Shown in pieces: positions 1 through 9,112 of a DNA stretch of 41,532 nt. A program made the translations under genes and the position numbers. Under the pieces are notes generated by a model. That model saw only the letters and a list, made by a program, of their open reading frames with translations, was not told where the DNA came from and made no database searches. The stretch comes from Bacteroidota bacterium (GTDB taxonomy: Bacteria; Bacteroidota; Bacteroidia; Chitinophagales; Chitinophagaceae): contig JAEZDA010000055.1 in NCBI GenBank assembly GCA_023433345.1, forward strand, positions 1 through 41,532, written 5' to 3'. Position 1 is the stretch's first letter. Each line of letters opens with the position of its first letter.

Positions 1-480
1 GCTGTTAGCGGCAGTGCAGGTGTACAGCCAGTTAAGACCGTTCTGTTGCAATACCGCTTTGCCTTCTTCCAAAAGCTCACCGTTGGCCTTTTGTATGCGG
101 GCCTTTACACCGATGATGCGAAAGTCATCTATCACCACGGCACTTAAAGTGCTGCCCGCAGCGCCTGTGTAGTTGCTGCTGTTGATGTCTCCCACAACCG
201 GCACACGGAAGAAATCCGCAAGGGCGAGGTTGAAAGGTGAAACACCGGGTGATGCCTTCCGCAGGTACTCGGCATAGATGGCTGCATCCTGGAGGATGTT
301 GCGCGCATAAATGGCGGCCTGTTTAAAGGTGAATTGCACTTGCTGTTGCAGGCCGGACAAAACGCCCTTTCTTTTTTTCGGGCGGGATGCCACGATAGTT
401 TTCCCGTGCAACTGGCGGAAGACTACCTGCTTCATTGATCCCGAGAATCCCTCGGTAACAATGTTGTTAAACGTTTTCAT
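1..480 (-). CDS. Conserved hypothetical protein, 3' end cut by window
   Basis: An open frame runs from an ATG at 480 to the window edge without a stop (160 codons visible). It begins MKTFNNIVTEGFSGSMKQVV and continues with a basic stretch (SRPKKRKG), then a helical alanine-rich part, then a beta-rich part (residues about 120-155). The N-terminal layout (G-x2-G-x5-VF, a Gly-Lys turn, then a proline-rich basic stretch) matches that of the small protein at 22283-22576, so the two are probably members of one family common in Bacteroidota. I know no function for it. A weak copy of the AATAGGT promoter box lies upstream at 518-524. It is an orphan here, with a long gene-free stretch on its 5' side. 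Confidence 0.75.
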   Translation of the reverse strand, partial: MKTFNNIVTEGFSGSMKQVVFRQLHGKTIVASRPKKRKGVLSGLQQQVQFTFKQAAIYARNILQDAAIYAEYLRKASPGVSPFNLALADFFRVPVVGDINSSNYTGAAGSTLSAVVIDDFRIIGVKARIQKANGELLEEGKAVLQQNGLNWLYTCTAANS

Positions 481-1038
481 CGTTTTACTTTTTAAATTGT
501 TAATAAATAGAGTTTCTACCTATTAGACGTATGAGCGAAAGAAAAGTCACAAACCACTTAGTTAAATAAAAGCAAAAGAGAGTTTACTAACGGTTAGTGT
601 AGACGAATCTGGTGGTGATGCGTCAGGCTTCAAGGCGCATGGTGCAGGGTTGAAGACAGATGTGAGATATGGCATAAGAGATATGGGATGTAGGTTTGGT
701 GTTTTGAATTTTTACTTTTTACTTTTTACTTTCTTGAAGGTTGATAAAATCTGCGCCATCAGCAGAACCTAAGTATCATAGCAAATGTTTCCCGCAGATC
801 CCGCGGATTTTCGCAAATCAATGCAACGCAGATTAATGCAACGATGTGCTTACTTAACTTCTGCTCTTTGTCAACGTATCAGGCATCAAGGCACAAGCCT
901 TTTGAATTTTAATTTTGACTTTTGATTTTCTTTGCGCCTTATGACTACTTTTCGGCTTTTCGTGAAACAATCGAGCTGCAGGTACAAGGCACATGCTGCG
1001 AGCTTTGAATTTATAATTTTGACTTTTAAATTGCTAAC
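481..1038. other. Gene-free stretch with low-complexity and degenerate repeats
   Basis: No convincing gene is visible in these 558 bases. It holds a tract of three TTTTTAC-like heptamers around 710-731, a second similar AT-rich tract near 900-930 and another near 1005-1032, and a cgcagat-type degenerate repeat at about 793-845 (cccgcagatcccgcggattt) that recurs at about 27866-27921 and 30505-30545. The part next to 480 should hold the promoter of the first gene. The sequence looks like decayed intergenic repeats. Confidence 0.6.
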
Positions 1039-1710
1039 CTACTCGATCGTAACATGAATAAAACCATGATCCGTGATCTTCTTGTCAAACATTTCACGTG
1101 TTATGCTAATCCTTCTTTGTGTAAGAAAACCATCACTAATCAAACAATGAATAGCATTGTTGGCCAAATCATGAGTAAGGTTCGATAAAGACAACTTTTC
1201 AAACATCGCTTTGGTCCTGTTCACCTCTTCGCGCGATGGATAGATGTAGCCTGAGAAGGAAATATTGAGGTCGCCTGCGAAGAGAACGTTGTTCTGCTTT
1301 GCCAATTGTTCCAGTTCTGCAAACTGTACATCAAGATCGTTCTTGAAACTCCCTCCCTTTCCACCAAGATCGCCGATCACGGTGCCATAAATAACCAATG
1401 CACCGAAAGGCGTCTGCACCTCACCGCAAACAGTCATTGTTGGGTCCTGTGTGGGTAATTGCCGGATGAAAGGATACTTACTAAAAATCGATACACGACA
1501 TTCCCTTTCTTTATAATCTATTTCTCCGGGTACCTGATATAATGAAGCCGATGAAAGGGAATGATAATCTCGTTCCGGTCCTATTACAGAATTTGTTTCT
1601 GTGAGGATGATGATATCCGCATTGCTTTCCCTCAACTTGTCAATAAAAAATCTATTCCTCAAGATCGTTCCCGCATTCGGGCGCATGAGGTTGGCGATGG
1701 TGATTTGCAC
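1039..1710 (-). CDS. Endonuclease/exonuclease/phosphatase (EEP) family protein
   Basis: A 223-aa protein with the EEP/DNase I fold signature. Visible active-site positions are N7 in the first strand (TIANL), E38 in ILTETN (metal-binding Glu), D147 and N149 in the GDLN motif, and the final D214-H215 pair in TDHGF. Family members hydrolyse phosphodiesters in nucleic acids, phosphoinositides or sphingomyelin; the substrate cannot be told here. There is no signal peptide, so it is probably cytoplasmic. It is somewhat short for the family (commonly 250-300 aa), with a compact region between GDLN and DH. It follows the MORN protein by 35 bases on the same strand and could be the last gene of the long minus-strand operon. 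Confidence 0.82.
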   Translation of the reverse strand: MQITIANLMRPNAGTILRNRFFIDKLRESNADIIILTETNSVIGPERDYHSLSSASLYQVPGEIDYKERECRVSIFSKYPFIRQLPTQDPTMTVCGEVQTPFGALVIYGTVIGDLGGKGGSFKNDLDVQFAELEQLAKQNNVLFAGDLNISFSGYIYPSREEVNRTKAMFEKLSLSNLTHDLANNAIHCLISDGFLTQRRISITREMFDKKITDHGFIHVTIE

Positions 1711-1745
1711 TATTTTTCCGGTAGTGTTCTATGAGATTTAAGGCA

Positions 1746-4079
1746 TTAATTCTTAGGGAGCCCGTTTTCATAAATCATTTTACTTATTACCTTTTTTGAG
1801 GTAAGATCTGAAATGATTGTTTTTCCATGCCTAAGGCCATTTTTTACTCTCACTTCTTCCTTTGTTCCTTGATCAATATGAAAAAGGGAAACCTGACCAG
1901 AAAAAGGATTATTGTTTAAATCAAGGAACCTTTCCTCCTGACTACTCCCCGCACTATACAGCTCCTCTTTCTTGACTCCCTGATCGTAATAAAATTCAGT
2001 CCACCAGTTCTCCTTGCTTTCTTTATAATAAACTCCAGCCTTTAGTAATCGTTTATGTGAATCAAATAGTTTATAGTCCCCATCTTTATATCCCACTCGT
2101 CCCGATGTAGCGCTCCCATTAAGCATCTTGGAAAAATAAGTCATAAAATTAGGTGGGACTGTTTCATCTTCTAAGGGGATCCAATACTCCTGCGCAACTA
2201 TCGAATCCGCAAAAAACAAAGTCTGGCGGCACTTTAAACTTTCCATCGATTTATTAAATAATTCAAATTTTGCTAAAACACTATACCCAACTTCATTATA
2301 ATAGTCTATTTCAGAAATTTTACCATCTTGGTAATTCCAGGTTATTTCCGGCTTTGCCTCATTATTATACTTTATGGATTGCCCATGCAATAAGCCATTC
2401 GAATAATTCATCTTTAGCACAGGAAAGCGGGGATCATCATAAAATCGAATCCATTCTCCGTTTTTTTCTCCATTGACATAATTTCCTTTTTCAAACTTTT
2501 CTCTGTCCCATTCAAGCCATGGCCCGGTTCGCACCCCAAAGTCATAGGAACCTCCCATCAATAATCGATTTGCGGAATCCTGCAAACTATACGAGCCGTT
2601 GAGTTTGCCAGCCTTGTAATATTTTTCCTCACTTATCTTATGAAATTTGAATCGATAGCAAGAGTCTGAATTTTGTCGGGGGTTTTCGCTACCCTTACAG
2701 GGCTCTGTGTGCCGTTCAAGCATAGAATATCTATAACAGGGTCCGTCCAACTCACCATCTTTATAATTTTCAATAAGGAATAGTTTTCCCGAATAGTTGG
2801 CTTCCTGCCCATCTTCATCGCGGTATTTAGAGTAATAGTATCTCCAGCTCCCGCTTCGCTTATCTGATATAAAAGAGCCCTCCTCAGTTAAGGTTCCCGA
2901 AAAGTTATAGTAAGACCAAGTCCCTGTCTTATTCCCGCGTTCGTACTGTCCCGTAAACAGTAAATTCATTTTAGTTGTATCGGTTGTTTTATATTTTCCT
3001 TCTACTGAATTAACATCCAAATAGATTTTGTAAGGGCCATTTAGTTTGCCCAGCGAATATTCACAAAAAATGAGACTGTCTCCATCAAACTCCATGGAAA
3101 ATCCATGTTTTACACCGTTTTGATAATTTGTTAAACCAACGAGAGATTCCTTTCCACCCTCGAATACCCGCACAGCTGCCGGCCCGTCTAATTCTCCCGC
3201 TTTGTAATAGCGCTCGGTAATTAACTCTAGAATTCCATCGTCATTATAAATGCTTTCAACCCATTTTCCATTCAACTCATCGTTTGCAAAACTCACTTCA
3301 CGGAAAACCTTTCCGTTTATAAAATATTTAGTTACTCCTTGCCTTTTACCATTTTCCATGTTATACTCGTAAATCAATTCCCCATCTGAATTGTAAGTGC
3401 GAAACTTACCATGCGGCTTCCCCTTGACGTACTGGCCTACGGTTTTTGTTGTATCCTCATTATCATAAGTGATATACTCCCCATGTATATTCCCGTCAAC
3501 CAAACTGAACTCGCTGCGCACCTTTCCTTCATCATCGGTTTCTACTCGCCGGCCATTATCTTTATCAAAAACGCCTCCCGATTTTATCACAGAAATGTTG
3601 TAAGCAGTGAGACTGGCATCATCCCACTCCAAATGATCAGTTTTCATTGAAGTTAGAACCACCAAATACTTGTTGCTCCTGTAGGTAGAATAAATTTCCC
3701 CATTCTCAATAGTGCTATTAACCAGCTTATACCCCGTTGCTGGCAGACTAGCTCCAATACTTAAGTAATGTTTTTTGTTTAACATCGTGTAAGAAACCAT
3801 ACTTGGTAAACCATCAATCGTAAACAGGTAAAACCATCCTTGGGCCCTGTCATCATAATTGGCTTTTTTGAACGACCAAGTGATTTTCTTATAAGATTCT
3901 TCATTCTCAGAATCAAAATATGTCCAACCCTTCGACATTAGGTACCGGTCAACAGTCTCCCAGTTCTCCTTATTTGCCATTGAAGTAAGTTCTCCGAGCG
4001 ATAATAGCTGCGCGGAGGAGGATGCGGAAAGTGTTATCAAAGTAAAAAACAGAAAATTTTTTAATTTCATTCTGATCAT
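1746..4079 (-). CDS. Secreted MORN-repeat (YwqK-like) protein
   Basis: A 777-aa protein with an N-terminal Sec signal peptide (about residues 1-23, ending SASSSAQ). Nearly the whole chain is made of MORN_2-type repeats with the pattern G-x-x-x-G-x-W/Y-x-x-Y/F, such as GELDGPA, GKLNGPY, GEKNGEW and GLLHGQS. MORN repeats form beta-hairpin solenoids and in Bacteroidota occur in envelope or secreted proteins annotated as YwqK-family antitoxins, a label that rests on similarity only. The start could equally be the ATG three codons in (4070), which gives a better signal peptide (MKLKNFLFF). It lies 66 bases after hsdR, so it may be read through from the defence operon, but nothing shows that it is part of the defence function. 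Confidence 0.8.
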   Translation of the reverse strand: MIRMKLKNFLFFTLITLSASSSAQLLSLGELTSMANKENWETVDRYLMSKGWTYFDSENEESYKKITWSFKKANYDDRAQGWFYLFTIDGLPSMVSYTMLNKKHYLSIGASLPATGYKLVNSTIENGEIYSTYRSNKYLVVLTSMKTDHLEWDDASLTAYNISVIKSGGVFDKDNGRRVETDDEGKVRSEFSLVDGNIHGEYITYDNEDTTKTVGQYVKGKPHGKFRTYNSDGELIYEYNMENGKRQGVTKYFINGKVFREVSFANDELNGKWVESIYNDDGILELITERYYKAGELDGPAAVRVFEGGKESLVGLTNYQNGVKHGFSMEFDGDSLIFCEYSLGKLNGPYKIYLDVNSVEGKYKTTDTTKMNLLFTGQYERGNKTGTWSYYNFSGTLTEEGSFISDKRSGSWRYYYSKYRDEDGQEANYSGKLFLIENYKDGELDGPCYRYSMLERHTEPCKGSENPRQNSDSCYRFKFHKISEEKYYKAGKLNGSYSLQDSANRLLMGGSYDFGVRTGPWLEWDREKFEKGNYVNGEKNGEWIRFYDDPRFPVLKMNYSNGLLHGQSIKYNNEAKPEITWNYQDGKISEIDYYNEVGYSVLAKFELFNKSMESLKCRQTLFFADSIVAQEYWIPLEDETVPPNFMTYFSKMLNGSATSGRVGYKDGDYKLFDSHKRLLKAGVYYKESKENWWTEFYYDQGVKKEELYSAGSSQEERFLDLNNNPFSGQVSLFHIDQGTKEEVRVKNGLRHGKTIISDLTSKKVISKMIYENGLPKN

Positions 4080-4145
4080 TTTAGTTTGGTTAGTATTTAA
4101 CCAAATAGATTTATAACCATCGATCTAAGTCTCAATAGTACAAAC

Positions 4146-7100
4146 TTACCTCACCAATTCATCTGCAATCATCTCAGCTTGCTTCAACACCGTTTCGGTG
4201 GCAAGTATCTGCATATCCGGCGGATAGCCATATTGCCGTAGAGTACGTTTAACGATTACTTTAAGTTTGGCTTTTACATTCTCTCTCAATGTCCAGTCTA
4301 TTGAAGCATTCTGGCGAACGCGTTCCGTGAGTACAACAGCGAGTTCGCGTAGTTTATCTTTTTGCATTAACTCCCTGGCGCTTTCGTTATTGGCTACCGC
4401 AGTATAAAAGGCATACTCAAATTCAGTTAAGCCCATACTCTTAGCCTCGCTATCTGATTCTGCAACTTCCTTACTAAGCTTGATCAACTCTTCGATCACC
4501 TCCGCTGCCGTCAGTACTTTATTATGATACTTCTTGATCGCTTGCTCCAACATTTCCAAAAGCGACTTACTTTTCACCAGGTTCTTCTTTGCTCTCGCTT
4601 TCAACTCATCGTTTAGAAGTTTGCGCAGCACCTCCATCGCCACATTCTTATGCTCCATGCCTTTTATCTCCATCAAAAACTCTTCTGACAAAATGGAAAT
4701 ATCCGGCTTCTTTATCCCGGCTGCATCAAACACATCAATTACCTGTTCGGAAACAAGTGCCTGGTCTATCACCTGCCTGATAGTGGTTTCAATTTCTTCA
4801 TCGGTTCTTCCCGTACCTGTTACATCAAACTTGGCAAGTCTCGCCTTTACAGCCTGGAAGAAAGAAACCTCATCTTTCACTTCCATCGCTTGTTCGTGAG
4901 GGACGGCAATTGCAAAAGCCTTGGAGAGAGCGGTTACCTCGTTGATATAACGCTTCTTCCCATCGTCCAAACCCAATACGTGTTCCTCCGCCGCAAGTAT
5001 TATTGATAACTTCCTTGAGGTGCCGGCATCAAAATATTCTTCATAGGCAAAGCCGTGATACATTTGGCTCACCACCTCCAATTTCTCCAGCATTAGCTGA
5101 ACAGCCTGTTCTTGCAACAAAGTAGGGTCACCCTTACCGCCCGCATCAGAATAGAATGAAAGTGCTTTCTTCAGATCGGATGCAATGCCTAGATAATCTA
5201 CAATAAGTCCCCCGGGCTTGTCTTTGTACACTCTATTCACACGGGCTATGGCCTGCATCAGGTTATGCCCCTTCATTGGCTTATCAATATAGAGCGTGTG
5301 CAAACTGGGCGCATCGAATCCGGTAAGCCACATATCCCGAACGATTACCAGTTTCAACTCGTCATTGGGATCTTTCATGCGCTCCGCAAGCATTCTTCGC
5401 TGTTCCTTTGAAGTGTGGTGCTTCGAGATTGCAGCCCCATCAGATGATGCAGAGGTCATCACAACCTTTATCGCGCCCTTCTTTAAATCATTGGAATGCC
5501 ACTCCGGTTTTATTCGAATGATCTCTTCATATAACTCAGCGGCAATTCTTCTACTCATACAAACGATCATTCCCTTCCCTTCGAAAACTTCCTGCCGCTG
5601 TTCAAAATGAGAAATAATGTCCTTTGCTATATTCTTAATGCGCTTCTCGCTGCCAACGAGTGCCTCAAGCTGCGTCCACTTTGCCTTGGCTTTTTGAACC
5701 GTTGTAAGTTCATCGGTATTGAGTTCATCATCCAATTCTTCGACCAGCTTTTTCCCTTCATCCTCAAGACTCACCTTTGCTAACCTGCTTTCATAATATA
5801 TGCGAACGGTGGCTCCGTCTTCAACTGCCTGCGCGATATCGTAAACGTCAACATAATTACCGAACACCGCCGGGGTGTTCACGTCTGTGTTCTCGATAGG
5901 TGTACCTGTAAATCCAAGATAAGTAGCATTCGGTAGGGCATCACGCATATATTTTGCAAAACCGTAAACGATCTTTTTGCCGACAACATTTTTTTGCGCG
6001 TCCAGGTCGTCCACAGTTTTGGCCTTAAACCCGTATTGCGTTCTGTGCGCCTCGTCGGCAATTACAACAATGTTCTTTCTCTGAGATAAGGTATCATATA
6101 CATTACCTTCTTCAGGTTGAAACTTCTGAATAGTTGTAAAAATTACACCGCCCGAACCGACCCTAAGTAAGTCTTTTAACTGACGGCTGTTCTCAGCCTG
6201 CACGGGCTCCTGCCTGAGCAATTGCTTTGATGCTGCGAACGTATCAAATAGCTGATCATCTAAATCATTGCGGTCAGTAATCACCAGCACTGTAGGATTA
6301 TCCATTTCCAATACAACCTTGCCGGTATAAAATACCATGGACAATGATTTGCCGCTTCCTTGTGTATGCCAAACAACTCCACCCTTTCTATCTCCGGATG
6401 GTTGGTTCTTAACACCAGGTAATCCATATTCCTCAGGATCATCCCTTAAAAAATTCCCCTCCTCAGGAGGGGTGCCCTTTAGGGCGGGGTGGTGACCGAG
6501 CATTTCCATTACGCCATCCAAATTATTAAGTACATCAACAGCCGGAATTCTTATCACCGTTAATCCCAAACTCTTTAGATAAGTATCCCTCGCTTTATCA
6601 TAAGCCCGATTATCGTCGTGCCCGCTTCCATCTATCTCAATCACCACCTGGCAATTGCTGCAATAAAAATCAACAATGTAATTACCGGCTATTTTCTGCC
6701 GGTCAAAATCATAACCTTTAAATTGGTGTGACTTTACCCTGTTCCAGAAAAGTACTTCAACTAAATTGTTTGCCTGGCGAAGTTCTCTTGCTCTTTCCTT
6801 TAAAGCAGGGTTGAATGGAAGGGCGAAGTAATTTTTGCTGTTTCGCTTTTTTACCACCCCGTCAGCCCCTGGCTGACACCCCTCCTGAGGAGGGGAATTT
6901 AATGCAGCAGTGTATCCTGCAGCTCGCAACGTCGATTCTACCGCACGGTTAACGGCATAGTACTGATGATACGCTGCAAGTTTTTTTACGGTTGATATAG
7001 TTGTAATACCTGTTACTGCATCTTCTTTCTTTGTTTTTTCGAATACGATAAAGTGCCGGATCAAATCTAACAGGGTTGGCTTGTTGAGCATGCCCTTTAT

Positions 7101-7802
7101 CAAAGTTTCTAGCTGCCCTACCAAATGAGAAGCTTCCTCCTTACCGTCGGATGTTTTCCAGGCCATATACCTGCTGAAACCTGCAGATACTGAACCTGCT
7201 TTTGCTTCAAAGCCATCAGAGATAATATTGAAACTGTTATAGGTGAATAAGGATGGAATGCTTGATTTATAAGTTTCGAGTTGTCGGAAAGCCGATTGAA
7301 TGGTCGCCTTTTCATCAGAAGCATTTTTTAGCTCCATTACCACCAATGGCAGCCCATTTACGAAAAGAATGAGATCAGGCCTTTTGCTTTTATCTTTTTC
7401 AATTATGGTGAATTGGTTTACACAGGTAAACTCATTATTCAGGGGATTCTTAAAATCGATCAACCAAACCCTGTCGCCACGGTCATCACCATCCACTCTT
7501 TTATTAACGGGGATACCTTCAGTCAACAGCCGGTGAAAAGTTTCATTGTCTGCAATCGGTTCAGATGAAGCAATGCGTTGAATATCTTTGATTGCTTCCT
7601 CCTGTGCACTAACCGGAATATGTGGATTTATCTTTCTAACCGCGTGCTGCAATCGTGACGATAACAATACCTCTTCATACGAACCTCTTTCCGGCGTCTC
7701 TCCATCGGGTGCTATATGCGGACCATACACGTACTCATACCCTAAGGCTTCAAAGCATTCAATCGCGAGCAGTTCGATATGGTCTTCGGTGATTTTTGTC
7801 AT
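4146..7802 (-). CDS. hsdR: Type I restriction enzyme R subunit with in-frame DUF559 insertion
   Basis: This is the DNA-cleaving and translocating subunit of a type I restriction-modification complex. In order: an N-terminal PD-(D/E)xK nuclease domain (D143, E157, K159 in VVMELKN), a linker, an inserted DUF559 nuclease (residues 302-450), a RecA-like motor with Walker A (HTQGSGKS, residues 479-486) and a DEAH box (IADEAHRTQ), a second helicase lobe (LTGFDAPSLHTLYIDKP and QAIARVNR), and a helical C-terminus. At 1218 aa it is longer than usual for this family; without the 150-residue insertion it would be 1068 aa, a normal size. The insertion falls between ESTLRAAGY and EEYGLPGVKNQ, which I believe are close together in ordinary HsdR proteins. 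The start overlaps the end of mcrC by 4 bases (ATGA), showing translational coupling to mcrC. Confidence 0.95.
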   Translation of the reverse strand: MTKITEDHIELLAIECFEALGYEYVYGPHIAPDGETPERGSYEEVLLSSRLQHAVRKINPHIPVSAQEEAIKDIQRIASSEPIADNETFHRLLTEGIPVNKRVDGDDRGDRVWLIDFKNPLNNEFTCVNQFTIIEKDKSKRPDLILFVNGLPLVVMELKNASDEKATIQSAFRQLETYKSSIPSLFTYNSFNIISDGFEAKAGSVSAGFSRYMAWKTSDGKEEASHLVGQLETLIKGMLNKPTLLDLIRHFIVFEKTKKEDAVTGITTISTVKKLAAYHQYYAVNRAVESTLRAAGYTAALNSPPQEGCQPGADGVVKKRNSKNYFALPFNPALKERARELRQANNLVEVLFWNRVKSHQFKGYDFDRQKIAGNYIVDFYCSNCQVVIEIDGSGHDDNRAYDKARDTYLKSLGLTVIRIPAVDVLNNLDGVMEMLGHHPALKGTPPEEGNFLRDDPEEYGLPGVKNQPSGDRKGGVVWHTQGSGKSLSMVFYTGKVVLEMDNPTVLVITDRNDLDDQLFDTFAASKQLLRQEPVQAENSRQLKDLLRVGSGGVIFTTIQKFQPEEGNVYDTLSQRKNIVVIADEAHRTQYGFKAKTVDDLDAQKNVVGKKIVYGFAKYMRDALPNATYLGFTGTPIENTDVNTPAVFGNYVDVYDIAQAVEDGATVRIYYESRLAKVSLEDEGKKLVEELDDELNTDELTTVQKAKAKWTQLEALVGSEKRIKNIAKDIISHFEQRQEVFEGKGMIVCMSRRIAAELYEEIIRIKPEWHSNDLKKGAIKVVMTSASSDGAAISKHHTSKEQRRMLAERMKDPNDELKLVIVRDMWLTGFDAPSLHTLYIDKPMKGHNLMQAIARVNRVYKDKPGGLIVDYLGIASDLKKALSFYSDAGGKGDPTLLQEQAVQLMLEKLEVVSQMYHGFAYEEYFDAGTSRKLSIILAAEEHVLGLDDGKKRYINEVTALSKAFAIAVPHEQAMEVKDEVSFFQAVKARLAKFDVTGTGRTDEEIETTIRQVIDQALVSEQVIDVFDAAGIKKPDISILSEEFLMEIKGMEHKNVAMEVLRKLLNDELKARAKKNLVKSKSLLEMLEQAIKKYHNKVLTAAEVIEELIKLSKEVAESDSEAKSMGLTEFEYAFYTAVANNESARELMQKDKLRELAVVLTERVRQNASIDWTLRENVKAKLKVIVKRTLRQYGYPPDMQILATETVLKQAEMIADELVR
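6451..6493. repeat. Left inverted palindromic end of the DUF559 cassette
   Basis: A 43-nt double hairpin. The outer stem is cccctcc/ggagggg with loop tca; the inner stem is gccct/agggc. It is read in frame in hsdR as HHPALKGTPPEEGNF. It shares its outer 24 nt and inner 9 nt with the inverted copy at 6853-6900. Confidence 0.85.
6853..6900. repeat. Right inverted palindromic end of the DUF559 cassette
   Basis: A 48-nt double hairpin: tcagcc/ggctga with loop cct, and cccctcc/ggagggg with loop tga. In hsdR it is read as NSPPQEGCQPGADGVV. It is 41/48 identical to the solo copy in hsdM (14384-14431), and the hsdM copy is read in the same frame. Confidence 0.88.
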
Positions 7803-9106
7803 GCGGAGATTACGTTCATCTTACCGTGTTGTTGGAGTTTTTGCTCTAAATTCAAATCTATCTTCGTCAGTATCTCCATCCCCAAATTTTCTTTGAGTAG
7901 ATTGTCTTTTGACAAAATTTGAATTATTTCAATACCGCAACTGCTTTGGAAATTATTTTCATAGATATGGCAATGATAGTTACCCCCGCCCGATCCTTCA
8001 ACATTTCCGGGATAAAGTAGATAACTCTTACCGCACTTCCAGAATAGATTGTAAACAAACATTTGCTTAAGATCCTGATCAGAAGGTGTCTTATCTTTCA
8101 ACGTTTTCCATTTGGTATCTATAACAATCTTTCTATTCCCGCTCTCAATCACAATGTCCGGACGAACGGCTTTACTTTTCTGATTTTCAGGCTTCCAAAA
8201 ATCTATGTAGGACTGTCGGCTTACTTTAATTCGAACTTTTTCTTCTTCTCTTTTTAATCTCCTGTAAATAAATTCTTCCCATAGTTTGTTCATATCGAAC
8301 ATAATGGAGATCAAATTATCTGAGCCACCACTTATATCAGGGCGGAAATTTAGAAGAAGCATCTTGCTGATCAATATTGCCTCTCTGTACCGTTCTGTCT
8401 TTCGATCGTATTTGAGTTTAGAAAAGGTATCTTCAGAAATACTGCATTTGGGAAGTTCCGGAAAGTTCAATATGATTCGGTTCACCCTGTCAGCGAATAA
8501 GGGATTTGAACTGATCTTTGGAATGAGCTTAACCGCCTCCAGCACGACCTGGTTAAAAATGTTTTCGGTGCTGTAGGTGGTGTAGTGAGTATAAAATCTT
8601 TCCTGGTGAACGGCGTTATGTGCTAAATTCTTTGCAAAATCCAGCCTTCCTTTCAATGAAAGGATATTGCCGGCGCACTTCTTATATTTTTTCACCAACC
8701 CATTTTGCAAAAGTTGCTCAACTTCCGAAAGTAATAATTCAAAATATATCTCCAACAAAGAATTGGCACGCAAGCTCAAATTCGCATTGTCAGCACGGTT
8801 AACCTTGAGGATCTTGCATTCCCTTAGCATTTGTAACAATACTTTTCGCCATCTACCTTTCAACTCATCATTTACGGTAGATTCAGCATCTGCTTTAGGG
8901 AGCACTTCGATTGTTAAATCCCCGGCCTGAATGACCCCAACAAATTGATTGAACTTAACTCCCTTCCTAATCAAGCTGAAAAAATTTATCTGTGATTGGG
9001 AATAAAACCGTTCCAAAGCAGCCAGATGCCTCGGCAAAAACTTGCTGGAATTTTCAGTAGTTAGCCGATCATGTTCAAAAACAGCTATTTTATTCTTTTC
9101 AGACAT
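7799..9106 (-). CDS. mcrC: McrBC-type restriction nuclease subunit McrC
   Basis: A 435-aa McrC-family protein, the nuclease partner of the McrB motor. It has the N-terminal DUF2357-like/McrC region (IQAGDLTIEVLPK, then RWRKVLLQML) and a C-terminal PD-(D/E)xK nuclease with D317 in RPDIVI, D330-T-K332 in VIDTKWK and Q348-related positions beyond (LKQMFVYNLFW). McrBC complexes cut DNA with modified cytosines, but related systems vary in target. It starts 6 bases after mcrB and overlaps hsdR by 4 bases (7799-7802), so mcrB, mcrC and hsdR should be translated from one message. The placement of mcrC directly before hsdR is unusual. Confidence 0.93.
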   Translation of the reverse strand: MSEKNKIAVFEHDRLTTENSSKFLPRHLAALERFYSQSQINFFSLIRKGVKFNQFVGVIQAGDLTIEVLPKADAESTVNDELKGRWRKVLLQMLRECKILKVNRADNANLSLRANSLLEIYFELLLSEVEQLLQNGLVKKYKKCAGNILSLKGRLDFAKNLAHNAVHQERFYTHYTTYSTENIFNQVVLEAVKLIPKISSNPLFADRVNRIILNFPELPKCSISEDTFSKLKYDRKTERYREAILISKMLLLNFRPDISGGSDNLISIMFDMNKLWEEFIYRRLKREEEKVRIKVSRQSYIDFWKPENQKSKAVRPDIVIESGNRKIVIDTKWKTLKDKTPSDQDLKQMFVYNLFWKCGKSYLLYPGNVEGSGGGNYHCHIYENNFQSSCGIEIIQILSKDNLLKENLGMEILTKIDLNLEQKLQQHGKMNVISA

Positions 9107-9112
9107 TTAATC

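Larger units (their letters stand above)
6451..6900 (-). mobile_element. REP-bounded DUF559 nuclease cassette inside hsdR
   Basis: Exactly 450 bp, 150 codons, read in frame within hsdR. The ends are inverted: 6451-6493 (aaattcccctcc, loop tca, ggagggg, then a gccct/agggc hairpin, then cggggtggt) and 6853-6900 (accaccccg, tcagcc/ggctga hairpin, then cccctcc-tga-ggagggg, then aattt). The outer 24 nt and inner 9 nt match; only the inner hairpin differs. Between them lies a DUF559 (Vsr-related PD-(D/E)xK) domain of about 115 aa: NPALKERARELR, the DFDRQKI and GNYIVDFYC motifs (D378 of HsdR), VVIEIDG (E389, D391) and H395. The cassette has no ATG of its own before the domain, so in this copy it is made only as part of HsdR, unless a GTG in the right repeat is used. 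TTAA lies next to both ends, a possible but ambiguous target duplication. Confidence 0.85.
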
